Positions 15,499 to 25,233 of a stretch of DNA of 64,000 bases are shown piece after piece (the first letter of the stretch is position 1; each line of letters begins with the position of its first letter). This DNA is from Peptoniphilaceae bacterium (GTDB taxonomy: Bacteria > Bacillota > Clostridia > Tissierellales > Peptoniphilaceae): the NCBI GenBank assembly GCA_902363535.1, contig CABJAE010000005.1:91660-155659 (forward strand), written 5' to 3'. Under the pieces are notes generated by a model. That model was not told the DNA's origin and ran no database searches. It worked only from the letters and a program-made list of their open reading frames with translations. A program made the translations under genes and the position numbers.

Positions 15499-18400
15499 AT
15501 GGCAAGTGATGGAAAACTAATATTTGACACAGAGTTAAATGATTCTGGGTTTAAAAAGGGAATGAGCAAGCTCGGCAGTGTGACGGGCAAATTCGCAAAA
15601 GGCACCATGAAAGCAATTGGGCTTGTATCGGGTGCAATCGGTGGAATGGGCCTCGCTGCTGCTAAAGTCGGTTCCGAATTTGAGTCTGGAATGAGTCAAG
15701 TTGCCGCGACCATGGGATTCACACAAGAACAAATCAAAGGCGGTTCTAAAGAATTCAAACAGCTGGAAGCTGCCGCCCGTGAAATGGGTGCAACGACACA
15801 ATTCTCAGCAACTCAGGCTTCTGAAGCATTAAACTATATCGCTCTCGCTGGCTATGATGCAGACGATGCTATTAAGTTGTTACCGAAAACATTGAATCTA
15901 GCTGCAGCAGGCGGTTTAGATCTAGGTTATGCAACCGACATTGTAACAGACGCCATGAGCGCGCTGGGTTTGTCTATTGAAGATGCTGATTCGTTCATCG
16001 ACCAGATGGCGAAGACTTCTCAAAAGTCGAACACAAATATCGCTCAACTCGGTGAAGCAATCCTAACTGTAGGTGGTACCGCGAAAGACTTGGCGGGCGG
16101 TACAGTTGAATTAAATACCGCATTAGGGATTCTTGCAAACAACGGCATCAAGGGCGCAGAAGGCGGCACAAAACTCCGTAACGTGATTATGTCCTTGACG
16201 GCTCCGACAGACAAAGCGCGGAAAGCAATGGAATCCTTGGGAATTACCGCGTTCGATGCTGAAGGCAATATGCGACCGTTAAAAGACGTGTTCCGCGACA
16301 TTTCACTTGAAATGGCCAATATGACCACGGCAGAACGAAAAGAGTGGTTGAATACCGTCTTTAATAAGCAAGATTTGGCCGCCGTTTCGGCATTGTTGGC
16401 CGCCAATGCGACCAATATTGATGATATTTCCATGGCGCTGGAAGCCGCAGGTGGGCCAGGTGAAGAGTTTAAAGAAAACATCGCTGCCCTCGGAAAAGAA
16501 TTTGACCAATTTGCCGACAAGCAAGATTTCGTCAATCATGCTATGGAAGCCTTCGGGCTATCCGCCGAACAAGCCGGCATTTTATATGAAGGTCTGAAGT
16601 CGTCCATTGAAGGTGGCGAATGGAACCAACTTGAACAAAATATCAGGAATTCTGCTGGCGCTGCCGAAGAGATGGCCAAGGTTATGATCGACAACCTAAA
16701 GGGCGATCTGGTCATTATGAAATCGGCATTGGAAGAATTGGGCATAGCCTTTTACCAGACCTTCCAGGGAGATTTGAGAACCTCGGTTTCGACGGCCACA
16801 GGCTACATTGACGCCCTTTCCATGGCCTTCCGTGGATTAGACATGGGAGAACTCAAGTCGAATCTGGAAGACGCTGGGATTAGTGTCGATGAACTCGGGA
16901 TTAACCTCGTACAAGCCAGCTTCAAGATGGAACAATTCGCCACAAAAGCGGAATTTGTCGATTGGGCTATGCAACAATTCGGATTAAGTTCTGAACAAGC
17001 AAGCACTTTGTTCGACCAACTCGCAGCAAGCATGGAGAATTCCGGTAGTCGGATGGAGTTAATCGGTAAAGTTATCGGCGAAACCATGGCAAGTGTCATC
17101 GCCGATATTTCGGCAGTTGCACCACAATTTATGCAACTCGGCATTGATATTACGCAACAATTAATCACCGGCATTTCTCAAAATATCGGTCAAATTGGCG
17201 AAAGTGTTTCACAAATTGCGACGACGTTAATCGAAGGTGTTACGACATTACTTCCGCAATTTTTAGCATTAGGTGCTCAGTTAATCGTTAGCTTGGTTCA
17301 AGGTCTGGCACAAAATGCGCCTCAAATAGGAACTGCCGTTATGACCGCGATTGGTCAAGTTGCAAGTGTGTTAGGCACAGCAGTTCCGCAATTTATCCAA
17401 TCCGGCGCTGAAATGATCTTAGGATTGGCTCAAGGAATCGGCGAAAATATTCCTCAGGTTATGACAACTATTCTAGAAATGGTGGTCAATATCGCCGACG
17501 CAGTTATCGGCGCGATTCCAACATTGATCCAAGCCGGCGGTGAAATCCTTAAAGGTTTAGCTCAAGGTATCGCGGAAAATTTACCTTTGGTCATTCAGGA
17601 AGCTCCGAGACTAATCAATGAATTCGCATCTGCGGTTTATAGTGCGATCCCTCAAGTAATAATGATTGGTATTCAAATTATTGGCACCATCGCAAAGGGC
17701 TTGATTCAAGCAATTCCTACGTTAATTGCCAATATCCCCCAAATCATTTTGGCGCTTATTAACGCATTTAGTTTGGCCAACCTCGCAAGCGTTGGTAAAG
17801 GCTTAATTAAATCACTAGGTGCTGGAATTAAAAGTGGCGCCGAGACGGTTTATCTTAATGGCCTTTATCTTATTGAAAGATTAAAAACTGGCATCATGTC
17901 AGATCCTGCGGCATTACTAAACTCTGCAGTAAAACTGGTTCAAAGTTTTATTGGCGGCATTGTCACGGGTGGCGCTCAACTGTTGAGTACAGGCGCACAG
18001 CTAATCGGTCAATTTGTGGCTGGAATCGGCACACAAGGACCCGCATTGCTTGCAAAAGGCGCTGATTTGCTAACGCATTTGGCCGTGGGTATTATTCAAG
18101 GTATTCCCACTGTATTAGCAGCGGTTCCAGGTATTATTGCAGCAATCGGCACAGGCATCGTTAGTGCTGGTGGTCAGTTAATATCTGCCGGCGGAAATCT
18201 TATAAAATCATTTGCTTCCGGATTATTGGGCGGAAAAGGCGAAGTCGAATCTGCTTCACAATCAACCGGTCAAGCCGCTGTATCTGGACTAGCAAATTCC
18301 AGTGGTGAGGCTTCATCTAAAGGCGTTGAAATTACAACCAATTTCAGCTCTGGAATTTTATCTGGACTTGGAGAAGTCGATTCCGCTACCGGTGAAATTA

Positions 18401-20505
18401 AAAATTCTGCTATTTCTGGATTGGGAGGATCAGGGGAGGCTTCTGGAAAAGGTTCTGAAGTATCCAGTAATTTTAGTGCGGGCATTTTATCAGGTGTCGG
18501 AGAAGTTAATTCTGCTTCTAATACGACCAAAACCTCCGCAGTAACTGGATTATCCGATTCTGGTGAAGCTAGTAGCAAAGGTTCTGAATTAGGAACAAGT
18601 TATGCAAGCGGGATTTTGGGATCCTCCGGTTCTGCAAGCTCCGCTGGTACTGGATTGTCTCAGGCAGCAATCGGCAATTTAAAAACATCTGCGCCTAAAG
18701 CAAGCACTGAAGGTAAATCAACCGGAGACAACTATGCTACCGGGGTTAAGGGTACGCAAGGTCAATCTCAATCTGCTGGTAAGGCTGTGTCGGACGCAGC
18801 CGTAAAAGGAGCTCAAGCGTCGAAGTCTCAAATGCAAGCAGCAGGTTCTCAAGCCGGCCAAGCGTTCGCAGCAGGATTCAAGTCTCAAGTCGGATCTATT
18901 TCTTCGGCCGTTTCGTCTGCAATGACTTCTATGGTTAGTGGTGTTAATGCTGCGAAAGGTCAAATGCAATCGGCCATGACTTCGATCATAAATGGCTTAA
19001 TTCAAGCGATTTCTGCAAGTAAAAGCAGATTCCAGAATGAAGGTCGCCAATTGATGACTTCGGTGACGAATGGCATCAGGGCATCTCAAGGACAAGTTAT
19101 ATCAGCTATAAGAGCAGTACTAAATGCCGCAGCAAGTGCTGCTAATTCCTATCGTGGACGATTTGTTTCTATTGGTAGAAATATTTCAGCAGGTATGGCT
19201 AGTGGGATCCGTTCTGGTTCAGGTGCCGTTGCTGCCGCAGCTAGAGCTGTAGCAGCTCGAGCAGTCGCTGCAGCGAAGGCATCGTTATCGATTCATTCGC
19301 CATCGAAGAAAATGGCAGCAGAAGTCGGTTTGCCAGCAGGTCAAGGGATTGCCGTAGGACTTGAAGATTCAATGCCGGCAATCGAAAAATCCATGCAGAT
19401 TATTAGTGACGGCATGATTAAAAGCATGACCGATCAACACATGAACATGGCATTATTTGAACAGCGAGAAGTTGAAGAACGGCATCGAAAGTTAACAGAC
19501 CTCGGCATTCTGAACATCGGCAAGATGTATGAATCTTTCCAAGCGCTTCATAAAGAAAAAATCCAACAAGTTCAATCTGAAATTGAAGCCCTTGAAAGTC
19601 AAATCGAAAAAGCCCAAAGCGGTAAAAAATCCGAGGCAAGGAAGAAAGAGCTTGAAGCGGACAAAAAAGCTTTGGAAGAGAAAAAGAAAAACTTAGAAGA
19701 CTATGCCAAAGCATTCGATGAAACCTATGGTGGCATTGTATCGTCATATGAAAAAGCCGCTGAATCTATTAAAAACAAAGCCGAAAGCCTAAAGCAAAAA
19801 CTCATCGATTATGGTGATGTTATTGAAGCGGTCCGAGATTCTGAAGGAAAAGTAGTAAAGAATGAATTCGGCGAAGATATGTTGAAGCTGACAGATTTGG
19901 AACCTCAGCTGCAACAAGTTGCCACTTATGGAAGTTTGCTCGATCGGTTATCGGCAAGAGGTGCCGACGCACAGGTAATGACGGAAATGCTAACTATGGA
20001 CATTGACAAAGGCGTTCAATATGCACAATTGCTTCTCAATCAATCAGAGGCCGATTGGGATCGATATATGGATGTTATGAAGCGGAAACGCAACATCGCC
20101 GAAGGCATCGCGAAAAAATACTATGACCGTGAATTAAAACAATTGAAAGGTCAATACACTGATAAGCTCGTTACCAATCTTGAAGAAATTGTGGATACAG
20201 CCGGCGAAGTCGGGAAGAAATCCGCAACGAAATTGACAAAAGGTTTCGACAAAAACAAAGATGGATTCATTAAATCGGTTAAGGATGTTTTAAATCAAAT
20301 GCGAAAAATGGCTGAAATGGAAGTTAATGCGACGATACAAGATTCTCAACACAAGCTGAACAACCTGAAAACACAGATTTCCAATGCGCAAGGCGCAGTT
20401 AATAATATCAATGTATATCCGCAAGCAGCTGGTCCGTCTCCGTATCAAGCCGGTACGCAGATGGGTCGAGGTATCGACCGCGAATTAAGGCGAAGGGGGA
20501 TTTAA
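15499..20505 (+). CDS. Tape measure protein (TP901 type)
   Basis: 1668 residues. The N-terminal 370 residues are a TP901 tape measure core (EFESGMSQVAATMGFTQEQ followed by TTQFSATQASEALNYIALAG). Two copies of an FxxxAMExFGLSxEQA unit follow (around 340 and 480), then hydrophobic helical repeats (about 530-900), a Ser/Gly-rich tandem repeat section (about 930-1090), and a long coiled coil (about 1330-1610). It sets tail length and is ejected into the cell at infection. A GCGAGGTGAG ribosome site precedes the ATG. Confidence 0.95.
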   Translation: MASDGKLIFDTELNDSGFKKGMSKLGSVTGKFAKGTMKAIGLVSGAIGGMGLAAAKVGSEFESGMSQVAATMGFTQEQIKGGSKEFKQLEAAAREMGATTQFSATQASEALNYIALAGYDADDAIKLLPKTLNLAAAGGLDLGYATDIVTDAMSALGLSIEDADSFIDQMAKTSQKSNTNIAQLGEAILTVGGTAKDLAGGTVELNTALGILANNGIKGAEGGTKLRNVIMSLTAPTDKARKAMESLGITAFDAEGNMRPLKDVFRDISLEMANMTTAERKEWLNTVFNKQDLAAVSALLAANATNIDDISMALEAAGGPGEEFKENIAALGKEFDQFADKQDFVNHAMEAFGLSAEQAGILYEGLKSSIEGGEWNQLEQNIRNSAGAAEEMAKVMIDNLKGDLVIMKSALEELGIAFYQTFQGDLRTSVSTATGYIDALSMAFRGLDMGELKSNLEDAGISVDELGINLVQASFKMEQFATKAEFVDWAMQQFGLSSEQASTLFDQLAASMENSGSRMELIGKVIGETMASVIADISAVAPQFMQLGIDITQQLITGISQNIGQIGESVSQIATTLIEGVTTLLPQFLALGAQLIVSLVQGLAQNAPQIGTAVMTAIGQVASVLGTAVPQFIQSGAEMILGLAQGIGENIPQVMTTILEMVVNIADAVIGAIPTLIQAGGEILKGLAQGIAENLPLVIQEAPRLINEFASAVYSAIPQVIMIGIQIIGTIAKGLIQAIPTLIANIPQIILALINAFSLANLASVGKGLIKSLGAGIKSGAETVYLNGLYLIERLKTGIMSDPAALLNSAVKLVQSFIGGIVTGGAQLLSTGAQLIGQFVAGIGTQGPALLAKGADLLTHLAVGIIQGIPTVLAAVPGIIAAIGTGIVSAGGQLISAGGNLIKSFASGLLGGKGEVESASQSTGQAAVSGLANSSGEASSKGVEITTNFSSGILSGLGEVDSATGEIKNSAISGLGGSGEASGKGSEVSSNFSAGILSGVGEVNSASNTTKTSAVTGLSDSGEASSKGSELGTSYASGILGSSGSASSAGTGLSQAAIGNLKTSAPKASTEGKSTGDNYATGVKGTQGQSQSAGKAVSDAAVKGAQASKSQMQAAGSQAGQAFAAGFKSQVGSISSAVSSAMTSMVSGVNAAKGQMQSAMTSIINGLIQAISASKSRFQNEGRQLMTSVTNGIRASQGQVISAIRAVLNAAASAANSYRGRFVSIGRNISAGMASGIRSGSGAVAAAARAVAARAVAAAKASLSIHSPSKKMAAEVGLPAGQGIAVGLEDSMPAIEKSMQIISDGMIKSMTDQHMNMALFEQREVEERHRKLTDLGILNIGKMYESFQALHKEKIQQVQSEIEALESQIEKAQSGKKSEARKKELEADKKALEEKKKNLEDYAKAFDETYGGIVSSYEKAAESIKNKAESLKQKLIDYGDVIEAVRDSEGKVVKNEFGEDMLKLTDLEPQLQQVATYGSLLDRLSARGADAQVMTEMLTMDIDKGVQYAQLLLNQSEADWDRYMDVMKRKRNIAEGIAKKYYDRELKQLKGQYTDKLVTNLEEIVDTAGEVGKKSATKLTKGFDKNKDGFIKSVKDVLNQMRKMAEMEVNATIQDSQHKLNNLKTQISNAQGAVNNINVYPQAAGPSPYQAGTQMGRGIDRELRRRGI

Positions 20506-21035
20506 TGCGAGGAACGTTAAGTGATTCTTTTGAGTTTCGAGGCGTCAATTTTAGAGATCGGTTTAATATAAAAGTTGTAAAAACTGATTTTATTTTGCCC
20601 CCGAAGCGTGAAAGAAAAATAGCCATCCCAGGGCGTCATGGTCAATATGATTATGGCGCCGAATGCTGGGAAGAGAGAACGATTCGGCTGGAATGCGACG
20701 TTATTGAAAAGTTGTCGCGGGCCGATTTGAGAGAAATATCTTATATCTTAGGTAAAAAAGGCAAGTTGTATCTGTGGGATGAGCCTGACAAATACTACGT
20801 TGGCGAGATTTATCATGGCGGCGAAATTATGGACTTTCCAAAACAAAACATGCGGACATTTACCCTCGAATTTATCTGCGAACCGTTTGCCTATCGAGAA
20901 TCTAAAACCATTGAATTCGAAGGTGAACTACAAATCGATTATCAAGGAACAATGGACACTCCTTGTATTCTTGAATTGGACAATCCGTCAAAAGGATCGA
21001 ACGGCTTTTTGATCACGCAACTGAAAAGGAGATAA
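20505..21035 (+). CDS. Distal tail protein (Dit, siphovirus tail component)
   Basis: 176 residues. It overlaps the tape measure stop by 1 base. IPGRHGQYDYGAECWEERTI followed by YLWDEPDKYYVGEIYHGGEI is the core of the siphovirus tail component family, N-terminal part. Hexamers form the hub joining tube and Tal. It is shorter than many Dit proteins, which suggests a minimal hub without extra carbohydrate-binding domains. Confidence 0.83.
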   Translation: MRGTLSDSFEFRGVNFRDRFNIKVVKTDFILPPKRERKIAIPGRHGQYDYGAECWEERTIRLECDVIEKLSRADLREISYILGKKGKLYLWDEPDKYYVGEIYHGGEIMDFPKQNMRTFTLEFICEPFAYRESKTIEFEGELQIDYQGTMDTPCILELDNPSKGSNGFLITQLKRR

Positions 21036-21037
21036 TT

Positions 21038-21814
21038 ATGTATGCGACAAATTATTTAGAAAGAGCATTTTTAAACACATTAAAAGGAATTCAGTTTACA
21101 GCGCCGGCAGTGGTATATGTCGGACTTTATATTACGAGCCCAAGTGAAACTGGTGCGGGCGTAGAAGTTAACTATAACGGTTATGAACGACAACTTGTTC
21201 GTTTTAATTCGCCCGCAGAAAAAGATGGCGTCATTAGTATTTCCAATGAAGAACAAATCAACTTCCCGCAGACCGAATCGCCAGCCGGTACGGTCACTTA
21301 TATCGGCATCAGTGATTCAAAATTAGGTGGAAATATGCTGGCCTATGGGAAGTTAACAGAAGACTTGGAAATCAGGGCACAAGAGGCACCGGTATTTATG
21401 CCTGGAGAAATTAAGGTTTATTCTACGGGGAATTTATCGACAGCGTACAAGAAGAAACTTTTAAATATTTTCAATGGTAGAAGCATGAACGGCGTATCGC
21501 CTCATCTGGCATTATTTAACAATTCCCCCGATAAAGGTGGAAGTGAATTGATCGGCGACAATTATTCTCGAGTACCCATTGAATTTTCTGCACCAGAAGA
21601 AAATGAAACTGGCCAATCGGTGATTAAAAATTCGAACAAGCTAAACTTTAATCGCCCCACGACGGATTGGGGAATGTGGGATCATACGGTAGTTATGGAT
21701 GATTTAAAACTTGGCGAAGCGATTTGGATTTATGACCGAGGAACTGGCAAAGAACTCAAGAAAGGCTATATGCCTATTGCAAACATCGGCGCATTGAAAT
21801 TTGCCATTAACTAA
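21038..21814 (+). CDS. Tail tip / fibre-type protein with two tandem related domains
   Basis: 258 residues. Residues 1-128 and 130-258 appear to be diverged copies of one domain. VGLYITSPSETGAGVE aligns with LALFNNSPDKGGSELIG, and TVTYIGISDSKLGGNMLAYG aligns with MWDHTVVMDDLKLGEAIWIY. Such domains occur in phage tail fibres and baseplate proteins. Its place between Dit and Tal supports a tail tip role. Strong GGAGATAATT ribosome site. The specific function is unknown. Confidence 0.6.
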   Translation: MYATNYLERAFLNTLKGIQFTAPAVVYVGLYITSPSETGAGVEVNYNGYERQLVRFNSPAEKDGVISISNEEQINFPQTESPAGTVTYIGISDSKLGGNMLAYGKLTEDLEIRAQEAPVFMPGEIKVYSTGNLSTAYKKKLLNIFNGRSMNGVSPHLALFNNSPDKGGSELIGDNYSRVPIEFSAPEENETGQSVIKNSNKLNFNRPTTDWGMWDHTVVMDDLKLGEAIWIYDRGTGKELKKGYMPIANIGALKFAIN

Positions 21815-21816
21815 TC

Positions 21817-22512
21817 ATGAAGTACAACTTAACGCCGTTTAATATTTCAGGCGTCGACACACAAGAGCCGTTAATTACTATGCATTGCTCGGCAACATTG
21901 GAGCTGAGTGTCAATTCCTATGCAGATATTTCGCTTTCCATGACAGGAACGAATCAAGTTGGTATGAAGGCTTTATTGTCTGGCGGAACGCCTGTCGAAA
22001 TCAGTTTTGACGAAGAAATCACGTCAAGCGGCACTATTACTTCGGCATGCGCTATGCAATTTCAACTGAATGAAAAGTTGCACGTAAATGGGTGGTCTTC
22101 AGAAGACATTATGATCGAAGATCCATTCGAAGAAGAAATGAATTGCGATGTATGTGTTTCCGAAGACATTGCATTTGACAATGATTTTATTGAAACTTTT
22201 GATTCTGTCATCATACTAGATAAATTTATCGACTTGGTCATTATGGAACTAAGCGAAAACCTTGGAATAAATACACAGAGCACCATCTTAGATTTGACGA
22301 TTATTCCTGTTTACCATAGAACTTCCAATAGCAAACGTGTGACTGTGAACTCTGAAAATTATACGGTTTATTATGATGGGAAAAATATTCTGGATAGTTA
22401 TGCCAGCAACGAATGGATCGAAATAGGGCGCGATACAAAAAAAATAAGTGTTTATTCCTATAGTAATATTCCAGTTAAGGGGCGGTTGATTTATAAGGAG
22501 AGATTCCTATGA
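21817..22512 (+). CDS. Tail tip protein of unknown function
   Basis: 231 residues, beta-rich and acidic, with two Cys in a short stretch (MNCDVCVSEDIAF). Two bases separate it from the previous gene, and it overlaps Tal by 4 bases. Gene order (Dit, this pair, Tal) indicates an accessory tail tip component. No family recognised; the ending (SYSNIPVKGRLIYKERFL) looks like an external beta-sandwich domain. Confidence 0.55.
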   Translation: MKYNLTPFNISGVDTQEPLITMHCSATLELSVNSYADISLSMTGTNQVGMKALLSGGTPVEISFDEEITSSGTITSACAMQFQLNEKLHVNGWSSEDIMIEDPFEEEMNCDVCVSEDIAFDNDFIETFDSVIILDKFIDLVIMELSENLGINTQSTILDLTIIPVYHRTSNSKRVTVNSENYTVYYDGKNILDSYASNEWIEIGRDTKKISVYSYSNIPVKGRLIYKERFL

Positions 22513-24266
22513 TTCTATTAGAAGTGCAAGACACAAATCGAAAAAAGATCGCCTATCTGGAAAATGCATTTGACATCACCGAAGAATTAAAAATCAATTC
22601 AATCAACTTCGTCAATTTTTCCATGCCGAAAAACGATCCAAAAAATGAGCATTTAAAAATGTTCAACTATGTCAAAACGCCTCATGGATTGTACCGCATT
22701 TTAAAAGTAACTGAAAACGAAGATTCTTATGAGTATGAAGCGGAACATGTTATCGCAACATTACTGGATCACGTGATTTTTGGAACTGTGGTCTATGGAA
22801 ACCTAGGCATCTATACAAAAAACGTTGTTCAGTACGTTTTGAACAAACAAAAAGTAAAAAATTGGGTTCTGGACGAGTGTGATTTTTCCCGACAATTTGA
22901 ATATTGTTGGGAAAATGAAAACTTGGCTGGGGCTCTTTTTAGTATTCCAAAACCGCTGGAAGCGGAATATATTTGGAAATTTAATACGGATCAATATCCA
23001 TGGAAATTGAGTTTAAAAAAGCTATCAAAAGAGGAAGCAAAGCTTCACGTCCGCCCGAAGAAAAATCAGATTAGCCTGAAAGCGACGTCAAATCCGAGAG
23101 ACATTTGCACGCGAATTTATCCGCTCGGTTATGGTGAGGGCGTCAATCAACTGACGATTAAATCTATTAACAACGGAATTCCTTATTTGCAGGCCGAACA
23201 AAAATATATTGATAAGTATGGATTACAAGAGCGCGTTTGGATTGATCGCCGTTATGAGAAAGCCGACAGTTTAAAAGATGCAGCGCAAGTTATGCTGGAT
23301 CGACTGAAAGAACCAATTATGGAATTTGAAGTTGATTTCGCTTTATTTAAAGATGATGATTTCACCCTTGGTGATACGGTTGTTGTTAGTGATAAGTATA
23401 GAGACACCATTATCGGCATTCAGTACAATTATTCCGATATTATGACCAGCAAAGTCACCATTGCTAATGACTCAACTTCAATCGCCGGTACGGTCGCAGA
23501 TTTAGCCGACAGGCAGCGAATCGAAATGACCTATGCGCAAGGTGCAACGCAACTTTACGCACAATCCATTCAAGTAAACGCCGATAATCGTTATGGTGCG
23601 GAATTGAATTTTTATGTGCCGCAGGAAATGCGTGTCATAAATAAGGTGATCGCCAAAGTAAAAATCGATTCATTCAGAGCGTATTCTAAGGCAATCAAAG
23701 GTGGAGGCGGATCCACTGATTCCACTGACTCGGGCGGCGGTTATTACGACGGGTCTTCCACCGAGGGCGGTGGGTATCAAACGTCCACGTCTGACATCGA
23801 CCAGCTAATTCCTGGCAGCCAAGGCGGTCACAACCATGGCATGGAAGGCCTCATTCAAATGTTTGGTTACGACGGCCAACCGTGGAAAAAAGATAGATTT
23901 CTCCCTTCGGGCAACCACACGCACTTTATGACAGTAAAAAATCACACACACGGTTTCCGCATAAATATTCCGTCTCATCGCCATCGCTTCGAAGTAAAAG
24001 ATCATACCCACGACATTGAATTCGGTATTTTTAGAAGCCACGGGAACGTGCGATATTTTACAGTGAAAGTAAATGGCAAAGTGAAGGACACGATTTATAG
24101 TAATTCTGGCGAAATTGATCTGACAACGTACTTGCTAAATAACAAGAACGTTATTTCTAGGGGATCCTGGCATTCGGTCGAAATTGTACCAAGCGATTTG
24201 GCCTATGTGACAATCGACTTGTTTTTCCAAGGGTTTGTACAAAGTAGAGGTGATTACACAGTATGA
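22509..24266 (+). CDS. Tail-associated protein (Tal / prophage tail family) with HxH-rich C-terminus
   Basis: 585 residues. The N-terminal 370 residues match the prophage tail (Tal) hub family: LENAFDITEELKINSINFVN, YRILKVTENEDSYEYEAEHV, and ICTRIYPLGYGEGVNQLTI. After a Gly/Ser linker (about 397-425) comes a section with repeated H-x-H motifs (HNH, HTH, HTH, HRH, HTH), then a small beta domain. HxH clusters bind iron in several phage fibre and spike proteins. It forms the tail tip that touches the cell envelope. No peptidase domain is visible. Confidence 0.85.
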   Translation: MILLEVQDTNRKKIAYLENAFDITEELKINSINFVNFSMPKNDPKNEHLKMFNYVKTPHGLYRILKVTENEDSYEYEAEHVIATLLDHVIFGTVVYGNLGIYTKNVVQYVLNKQKVKNWVLDECDFSRQFEYCWENENLAGALFSIPKPLEAEYIWKFNTDQYPWKLSLKKLSKEEAKLHVRPKKNQISLKATSNPRDICTRIYPLGYGEGVNQLTIKSINNGIPYLQAEQKYIDKYGLQERVWIDRRYEKADSLKDAAQVMLDRLKEPIMEFEVDFALFKDDDFTLGDTVVVSDKYRDTIIGIQYNYSDIMTSKVTIANDSTSIAGTVADLADRQRIEMTYAQGATQLYAQSIQVNADNRYGAELNFYVPQEMRVINKVIAKVKIDSFRAYSKAIKGGGGSTDSTDSGGGYYDGSSTEGGGYQTSTSDIDQLIPGSQGGHNHGMEGLIQMFGYDGQPWKKDRFLPSGNHTHFMTVKNHTHGFRINIPSHRHRFEVKDHTHDIEFGIFRSHGNVRYFTVKVNGKVKDTIYSNSGEIDLTTYLLNNKNVISRGSWHSVEIVPSDLAYVTIDLFFQGFVQSRGDYTV

Positions 24267-25228
24267 AAGAAATGTACAAGGGGATGGTCAATTCTCCACA
24301 AACAAAATTGTCGAAAGCGATTAATTCTGCAGATACTGATATTTACGTAAAAGATGGGTCAGCATTTCCTAAAGGACCGAATCTTGCGGTAATAGGAACA
24401 GACAAGAGTGCTGAAACTATATTGTATAGTTCTGTGAATAATGACATTCTGGTCGGATGCACTCGCGGTTATCAAGGAGAAGCTAAAACTTGGGACGTGA
24501 ATACACCTATTGCAAGAAATTTTACCGAAGCCGATTTAACTGCGGTGCAGGAAAACATTCGAACACTGGATGAAAAAACATTAGCAGACATGACAGAAGA
24601 TAGCTTGCATAGAACCGTTTCCGATCAAGAAAAAACATCGTGGAATAATAAAGTTGATAAAGTGGACGGCAAGGCACTCTCAACAAATGACTTTACCGAT
24701 GCGGCAAAAAAGAAAGTGGATGCTATTCCACCTAATCCAAAATATACAGACACGATTCAAGATTTGAGTGGATATGTAAGAAAAGAAGAAGGTAAAGTCC
24801 TTTCTGACTGTAACTTCTCTGGTCTGGAAAAACAGAAGCTACGGCAACTTCCAACCGAAAACGAACTTGGTGCGGTATTGGAAAAAAAAGCAGATAAGAC
24901 AGAATTGAAAACAAAGCTTTCTGAAATGACTGACGATTCAACACACAGATTGGTGACGGACACAGAAAAAACAACGTGGAATAATAAACTTGATTCCGTG
25001 AGTGGAGAAGATGTATCGCGATCTAAAACAAAAGGGTATGAGAATGCCACTGCATGGCAAAGTGTATCTTCTAGCCGAGATGTTGAAGACTGGATTGGTG
25101 ACTTCGATAAGAGGACGAGAGAAAATAAAGAAGCCATTTCAAATGTAGCTAAAATAGTGGTGTTAACAGAGAGTGAGTACAAAGCATTAAGTAATAAAGA
25201 TCAAAATACAATTTATTTTGTAAGGTGA
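24263..25228 (+). CDS. Tail fibre / upper baseplate protein
   Basis: 321 residues. The N-terminal domain (SADTDIYVKDGSAFPKG ... LVGCTRGYQGEAKTWDVNTP) is a common tail fibre attachment domain. Two copies of a DxxHRxVxDxEKTxWNNKxD unit follow (about residues 112-135 and 220-245). It ends VVLTESEYKALSNKDQNTIY, the usual upper-fibre tail. Start overlaps Tal by 4 bases. It probably links the tip to a receptor-binding protein. Confidence 0.75.
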   Translation: MKEMYKGMVNSPQTKLSKAINSADTDIYVKDGSAFPKGPNLAVIGTDKSAETILYSSVNNDILVGCTRGYQGEAKTWDVNTPIARNFTEADLTAVQENIRTLDEKTLADMTEDSLHRTVSDQEKTSWNNKVDKVDGKALSTNDFTDAAKKKVDAIPPNPKYTDTIQDLSGYVRKEEGKVLSDCNFSGLEKQKLRQLPTENELGAVLEKKADKTELKTKLSEMTDDSTHRLVTDTEKTTWNNKLDSVSGEDVSRSKTKGYENATAWQSVSSSRDVEDWIGDFDKRTRENKEAISNVAKIVVLTESEYKALSNKDQNTIYFVR

Positions 25229-25233
25229 CAAAA

